From Megamerina dolium (taxonomy: Eukaryota; Arthropoda; Insecta; Diptera; Megamerinidae), in contig OY978525.1 in the NCBI GenBank assembly GCA_963854835.1, positions 45,113,554-45,177,553 of the forward strand: 64,000 nucleotides of DNA. Reading direction: 5' to 3'. The notes below the pieces were generated by a model. That model saw only the letters and a list, made by a program, of their open reading frames with translations. It was not told the origin of the DNA and searched no databases. Of the stretch, positions 58,195-64,000 are shown in pieces. Made by a program: the position numbers and the translations under genes. How positions within the stretch are numbered: the first letter of the stretch is position 1; each line of letters starts with the position of its first letter.

Positions 58195-58918
58195 ATATCA
58201 AGAAAATCCTCGATATAGTTATGAATGATCGCCGAGCCAAATTGCGTGAGATTGTTGAAATGGTAAACATCTCATATGAATGTGTGTTCAACATTTTTCA
58301 TGAACATTTGCATATGAAAAAGCTATCTGCAAGATAGGTGCCGCGTTTGCTCAGTGTCGAACAAAAACTATTTCGAGAGACCACTTCATAGCGGTGTTTG
58401 GACATGATAAAGCGTAATCCTGTTATTTTTGGCGTCGATTAATAACTGTTGATGAAACGTGGGTCCACCACTACATACCTGAGACCAAAAATCAATCGAA
58501 ACAATGGGTGGAAGCTGGTGGAAGTGCTCCGAAGAAGGCGAAGGAAGTGAAATCGGCTGGCAAGGTTATGGCCACTGTATTTTGGGATGCACTCGAAATA
58601 TTTCTTATCGATTATCTTGAAAAAGTTCCACAATCACAGGAAAGTATTATCGTGCATTATTGAATCAATTGAATGATTACGTGAAATAGAAATAGTGAAA
58701 TAGTGAATAGAATAGAATAGATTTAGCTCCTAGTCACTTGTTCCTGTTTCCAAACTTGAAAAAATGGCTGGCAGGAAAAAGATTCAGCTCAAACGAAGAG
58801 TGATTACTAACGCGTATTTTGAGGGGTTCCCGAAATCGTATTATTCAGATGGTATAAAAAAGTTGGAATATCGTCTTACTAAGTGTGTCGAAGTAAAAGT
58901 ACGCTCAATAATTGTTTA

Positions 58919-59414
<496 letters not shown>

Positions 59415-61860
59415 ACTTTTCTCAAATATTCCTCCAAGATAGGGTAAATCGTTTTACCATGCCATCAGATTGTGGATGCAAGGAGTGGTACGAGTTTTGT
59501 ATATACCCAACATACGGCATATCTCTTGCAATACAACTGAATCGAAATTTCGACCTTGGTCTACGTGTAACTCCATCGGTACATCAAAACGAGTAATCCA
59601 TTGGTTGGAATGGGGTATACTTTACGCCATTTACTGAATTAATCTATAACCACCAGAACATACTTGTTCCCTGCGTTGCTTATTGGGAATGGTCCAGCTA
59701 TGTCCATAGCAATTTGCTCAAGTTGAGCACCCACGGTGTATTGGTGCATCTTACTTCGACTTTTCTTATTGGGACCTTTAGCCATTGCACATTGCTTACA
59801 CTTCTGAAACCAATCAGCGACATGGTCATGACAGCCAACCCAATAAAATCGTTTCTTTAATTTTTCGACGGTTTTGGTGATCCCCAAATGACCTCCACTG
59901 GAGGCATTGTGATACTCAGCTATCACTTCATTTATTCTTGCCTTGGGTACCACTAGAAGATCATGATTTTTCCATCTTCACTTTCCCATGCTCGGAATAA
60001 ACATCCGTCTCGTAAGTGCAGGCTTTGCCACTGCGCCCAGTATGCCTTTGCTATTGGACTCTCATCAGTCATTTCTTGCCAATCTGGACGTATGCCCTGC
60101 TCCTTGTATTCCATAATCTTTACGAGATCTGGGTCGTTCCGCTGATCTTCTTGCACTCGTTCGGTGGTCCATGCCTTCTCCGGCAATATATTCGTAAGTC
60201 GTAAGTATACAATGTGCTCTTTGCTTTCCACTCGAGAACAATGCTTACATTCCATTTTGCAAGGACGACGAGATAGAGAATCCACGTTGCCGTGATGTCC
60301 TCCTTTACGATGCTCGATAGTAAAATCATAACTCTGCAGCCTTTTAATCCAGCGCGCCAATTGACCTTCTGGGTTTTTAAATTCTAATAAACACCTTAGC
60401 GCTGAGTGGTCAGTTCGTAGATGAAATGACTGACCGTACAAGTATTTATGGAAATATTTTACACATTCCAGTATTGCGAGCAACTCTCTTCGAGTGACAC
60501 AGGAGTATCTTTCTGGCTTCGACAGGATTTTACTGTAGTATGATATTACTTTTTCTTGCCCATCTATAATCTGAGAGAGCACACCACCTATTCCACAGCC
60601 ACTCCCATCTGTGTCCAACACAAACTTTTGTCCAGGTACTGGATACGCTAATACTGGTGCTGAACAGAGTCTTTCTTTCAGTTGTTCGAATGCTTTCTGT
60701 TGGTCTTCGTCCCATACAAATGGTTTGTTCTTTCTTGTTAACTCATGCAGACTGCTAGCGATGTTTGCAGCTGTCTTTTTTCGTAATAACATTTAATTCA
60801 ATCTGTAATCTACACAGAATCGAGTACTTCTATCCTTTTTCTTTACCAGCACAACTGGTGAATTCCATGGACTCGCTGATGGTTCAATAACACCTTGTTT
60901 CTGCATATCGGCAATCAGCTTAATGGCTCCATCTCTTTTGCCAATGGCACTCGTCGCGGTGCCCGACGAATTGGTCTAGAATCACCGGTGTCAATGTGAT
61001 GCTTCACGATGGTTGTTCGTCCAGCAGTTTTTCCATTTGTATAAAAAACTGAACTGTACCTGCCCATTCTTAAATCTGTGCTTTCAATTTCGCTCTAACA
61101 GTTCCTGATCTTCAACCTTTTATCGATGAACCCTTTTCGCAGTCTACTACGGCAGTAACTTACAGACAATGACCAATCACCATTCCTTTCTTCACAACTG
61201 TAGATGTATTTGTTGGATTTAATATTCGTACCGGTACCATTCCCATTTCTTTAGGTTCCACTAACGTCCGACCGAGTATGATATTTTTAATTGGTATTTC
61301 TTTATCTGCTTACACTACCCACATCTTGCCAGTCCAATCATCCACATTCATCAGTGCCCAAATCACCGCTTCTGATTTTACTGGAACCTCTTAGCGTTGA
61401 CTCGTGCTGATGTTTCCACTAGGCTTGTAACCGATTTTCAATGGTAACTCGACATTTGCATAGCCTAGTATCCGTTGACTTAAATCTAATGTAAATCCTT
61501 TGTCAATCATAAAATCAACACCAATTATTACGTCATCGATGTTGACGGCCACAATGAATTCATGTTCCCACGTGGAATTTCCAATAGATACTCGTTTCTT
61601 TCTCTTAGCTATAATTTGTGCATCCTCACCCGTTGCTGTACGCAATTTTATTCCCATTAAAGGCTCAAACCTCTTTACCCTATCGCTCTTGATTGTAGAA
61701 TGTGATGCACCAGTATCCAGGGTTAACATGAATTCCATATTGTCCAATTTTCCATCAATAGTCAAGCTGATTGGTACACACACTGTGGTTGTGAAATGTG
61801 AATGATGTGGCAACCCGCTGTTGGAGTCAATCCACGCCCCGCTGAACTGACTCAAATATG
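59415..61860 (-). pseudogene. SAP-gypsy D pol
   Basis: Protease LTLDTGASHSTIKSDRV (about 61,720) with IIGVDFMIDKGFTLDLSQRI. RT start QKQGVIEPSASPW (about 60,900) to FCVDYR, then KKTAANIASSLHELTRKNKP: about 520 bp covering the catalytic YLDD is deleted. RNaseH and linker 60,750-59,960 are one frame: VLDTDGSGCGIGGVLSQIID, HLRTDHSALRCLLEFKN, ECKHCSRVESKEHIV. Integrase zinc part HNASSGGHLGI...CKQCAMAKG and AMDIAGPFP, then shifts. Confidence 0.93.
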
Positions 61861-61879
61861 TTTAACGATTAATTTGTGT

Positions 61880-63311
61880 TAGCGGAGCATCGCTGTTACC
61901 ACCTTACTCTCCTTCTTTTGTTTTCCTGGCGAATTCGATCTTGATCGCTTTCGTCGTAGACGGCAGTCACGCGCCATGTGTCCTGTTTTGTCGCATACCA
62001 GTAAATTTGTTTTCGCTTCAACCTGTTGCTCTTGCTTCAGGCTGCACTACGGACTTAACTGCCTGACACACTGCTTCCACCAGATCTGATGTTTCTGTTT
62101 CTAGTTGGCGTACCCGCAGCATTGGTCGACACATTAAGCTGACGGCTTCAAACGTCAAGGCACTACTGACTGTTTGGCATATGTATTCCTTGGTCTCTCC
62201 ATCACGTATGCCATCTATGAAAGCCTCTACTTTTATTTTCTAGATGAATTCTTCCGAATTACCGGAGAACACAAGATGACATAAGCGCTCAATATCGGAA
62301 GCGAATTCCTGAAGGCTCTCATTACTTCGTTGCACTCGCCATCTTATTTCCACTCTATGCAATTGACTCTTATATTCATTTCCATATTTCCGCTGGAGTG
62401 TGCCCATCAGTAATTTATAGCTACCACGATCTTTCTCTGGAACCATCTGTAACACTTCGGAAGCATTACCTTTCAATGCTACTATTAAAACACCAGTCTT
62501 GTCACTATCGTCCTATTGATTCTTCGAAGCTGTTGTTTCGAACTGAAGCTTGAAGATGTTGATTGAAGTGTTTCCATCAAATGTTAGTGGCTTTAGTTTA
62601 ATTGTACTTGATTCTCTAATCACTGATGTAGATGGTCCGGTTATTTTTAGTTGATTGAGTTCGTGCTGTAATTTCTCAAACTCATCTTGCAATTCATCTA
62701 CATGTTCCTTCAGATCCGGACTTTTTCATTAATGGTTCCGGAAATTTTTTGGAAATCTAATCTCAATTCCTTCTTGTAGATTTTCGATGACGTTTTCTTG
62801 TCGAGCCGACCTTCTTGAATTTCCGTACGTAATTCAGCAGAATGTTCTTGAAACTTGGAGTCAATTGTTTTTTGGAATTCACCCATAGCGTTTTTTTGGC
62901 GTGCCGAGTTTTCTTGAAGCTTGGAGTCAATTGTTTTCTGGAACTCTCCCATATTGTTTTCTTGGCGAGACGAACCTTCTTGAATTTCCATACGCAATTC
63001 ACTAATAACACCTTCATGTCGCGATGCATTTTCTTGTAACTTCGCATTAATTTCATGCAGTTGCTGCTGCTGTTGTTGCATCATGGATTTCATGAATTCC
63101 ATGAGTTGACCACTCGAATCTATCTTGCCCTCTTCCTCAGCGTGTACTACTGCATGTATCTCGGCTTCCTCAAAAATCTCATGTTCTTTTACATTAATAC
63201 CCTTAGCTTCCATGGCTTGCCTTAGCCTCAACAGCAGTTCTGCTTTTGTACCTGATGACTATAGATTCCTCTCTGACAACTGTTTTTCAGTTGGTCCACT
63301 TTTCACCATCT
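61880..63311 (-). pseudogene. SAP-gypsy D gag
   Basis: The SAP part is shortened (MVKSGPTEKQLSERNL, stop, SSGTKAELLLRLRQAM). Q6 run. An expanded coiled coil with two EFQKTIDSKLQ-type units separated by ENSARQKNAMG. Capsid-like VPEKDRGSYKLLMGTLQRKY. Knuckle region near 62,000 with CDKTGHMARDC-like sequence, frame-shifted. Several stops. Confidence 0.88.
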
Positions 63312-63320
63312 TTACAGAAT

Positions 63321-63336
63321 CCCACTCCTGACACCA
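63321..63336 (-). other. SAP-gypsy D primer-binding site
   Basis: The minus strand reads tggtgtcaggagtggg, one base different from copies A and C but still the Leu-tRNA type. Confidence 0.7.
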
Positions 63337-63337
63337 A

Positions 63338-63760
63338 TGGTTGCGTTTTTATTCTGTGAGCGTTTAGTTCTATTTGAATTAACCTTGTTCGATCACTGGA
63401 TTCTGTTAATAATAACTGCAACACTTATTTTATACAACTATATACAGCAACAATTTATTTAATAAACTCTAATTACAATCAACTATTTGCAATAATACTT
63501 TAATGTATTTGCAACTTTTGCCTCTGTATCGATGTTTGCGCAATCACGTTCTGGATGAGATTGATTTTCACTTGTCAACACTGGCTCTATTTATACTCTG
63601 TTGGCAATACACCAGAATCTTCCTTTATCGAGATTCTTCTCTTTCTTTCTCGTTGGCTTGTTCCTTTATAGCTTATTTCTTTTTTGTTGACATTCGTTTC
63701 GATGCTGTCAACATTCGTGTAATTCACAATAGCGTCAGTCACAATAATGATGATTAACCA
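63338..63760 (-). repeat. SAP-gypsy D 5' LTR, outer end decayed
   Basis: Aligns with the A/C LTRs up to the ggttactcatcac-like segment. The first 20 bases are replaced, and a short insertion lies at about 63,710-63,725. Confidence 0.85.
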
Positions 63761-63885
63761 ATTTGATTATATTTTTAAATCGATCGATATAAACCATTCA
63801 AAACTATATACAACCGGTTACAAATGAATAAAGCCTCGCCAATAAATATACTTATATATAAAGATCGAATACAAATAAACAATGG
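63761..63885. other. unassigned spacer
   Basis: AT-rich, no feature recognised. Confidence 0.3.
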
Positions 63886-64000
63886 GCACGTCAGGAAACT
63901 TGGGAATAAGAAAAACAATTTTTAAACTAAAACAAAGATACATAGAGAAAAACATGAGAAAAATGGTAAAAGAATTTGTAAACAACTGCGAAAAATGTGC
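63886..64000 (+). pseudogene. Ty3/gypsy integrase zinc-domain fragment, runs off right edge
   Basis: Reads SGNLGIRKTIFKLKQRYIEK, then NMRKMVKEFVNNCEKC: the helix and second half of an integrase H2C2 zinc domain. Different from families A-D here. Context lies beyond the window. Confidence 0.65.

Larger units (their letters stand above)
42106..58915 (+). pseudogene. mariner transposase split in three by two LTR elements
   Basis: Part 1, 42,106-42,244: start MGKSEFRTLIKHYYLKEK, one frameshift, KETKEKLDKHYGESASSDYM, KYWIAD. Part 2, 52,438-52,518: FKRGRTSTATIPSTGRPKEV, VTEEN. Part 3, 58,199-58,915: KKILDIVMNDRRAKLREIVE, MVNISYECVFNIFHEHLH, TVDETWVHHYIPETKNQSKQ (first catalytic Asp), KVMATVFWDALEIFLIDYL (second), [19 protein letters not shown] and [20 protein letters not shown]. 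The order and continuity show a single ancestral gene. Removing one atat copy at the SAP-gypsy C site restores the E-E-N-I-K-K frame. A few stops and shifts are present besides the insertions. Confidence 0.9.
59415..63760 (-). mobile_element. SAP-gypsy D, 5' LTR kept, 3' end lost
   Basis: Minus-strand copy: 5' LTR at the right (63,338-63,760), gag, protease, RT with a large deletion, RNaseH, integrase. It breaks within the integrase at LEEYLRKV (about 59,415). Confidence 0.93.

Overview
The window is eukaryotic and reads as a transposable-element graveyard. I find no intact host gene, no rRNA and no bacterial feature. The mix of elements (Ty1/copia, BEL, at least two Ty3/gypsy families, Jockey-type and endonuclease LINEs, mariner, P-like THAP elements, a TTAA-type MITE) together with AT-rich spacers and long (TA)n tracts points to an insect, most likely a cyclorrhaphan fly such as a tephritid. 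The species assignment is inference.

Layout. 1-3.0 kb: 5' part of a minus-strand copia element that runs off the left edge. 3.0-6.8 kb: LINE scraps, two P-like THAP fragments in inverted orientation, a MITE dimer and a gypsy protease scrap. 7.75-8.5 kb: mariner 5' end joined to a gypsy scrap. 8.8-9.4 kb: lone BEL LTR. 9.7-17.5 kb: minus-strand Ty3/gypsy copy (17.6/297-like, called family B) cut by two LINEs, both with target-site duplications (TSDs). 18.3 kb: MITE. 19-20.7 kb: exon-like direct repeat and a low-complexity open frame. 20.85-24.72 kb: very young, internally deleted gypsy of a second family whose gag starts with a SAP domain (called SAP-gypsy). 24.8-26.1 kb: LINE. 26.6-29.3 kb: pseudogene of a DDE-type family interrupted by a P-like element. 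29.3 kb: SINE. 29.9-32.6 kb: LINE. 33.0-35.9 kb: Jockey LINE. 36.4 kb: MITE. 37.1-41.9 kb: BEL element. 42.1-58.9 kb: one mariner pseudogene split by a full-length family B element (42,245-52,437) and a full-length SAP-gypsy (52,519-58,194). 59.4-63.8 kb: minus-strand SAP-gypsy. The last 115 bases open another gypsy integrase.

Most coding regions are broken by stops, frameshifts or deletions, and I mark them as pseudogenes. The nesting gives a relative order of events: mariner before family B and SAP-gypsy C; family B (9.7 kb copy) before LINE-X3 and the 3.4-kb LINE; DDE gene before the P-like element. SAP-gypsy A is the youngest LTR insertion, with one difference seen between its 437-bp LTRs.

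The most interesting signals are: (i) a gag-integrase SAP-gypsy deletion derivative whose junction is shared by two loci, implying that defective copies were mobilised in trans; (ii) a LINE whose 5' terminus is a tRNA-like hairpin lying inside its own TSD; (iii) the mariner split by two LTR elements; (iv) an unclassified DDE-like family split by a P-like element; (v) twin perfect 18-bp inverted repeats written into a gag zinc knuckle.
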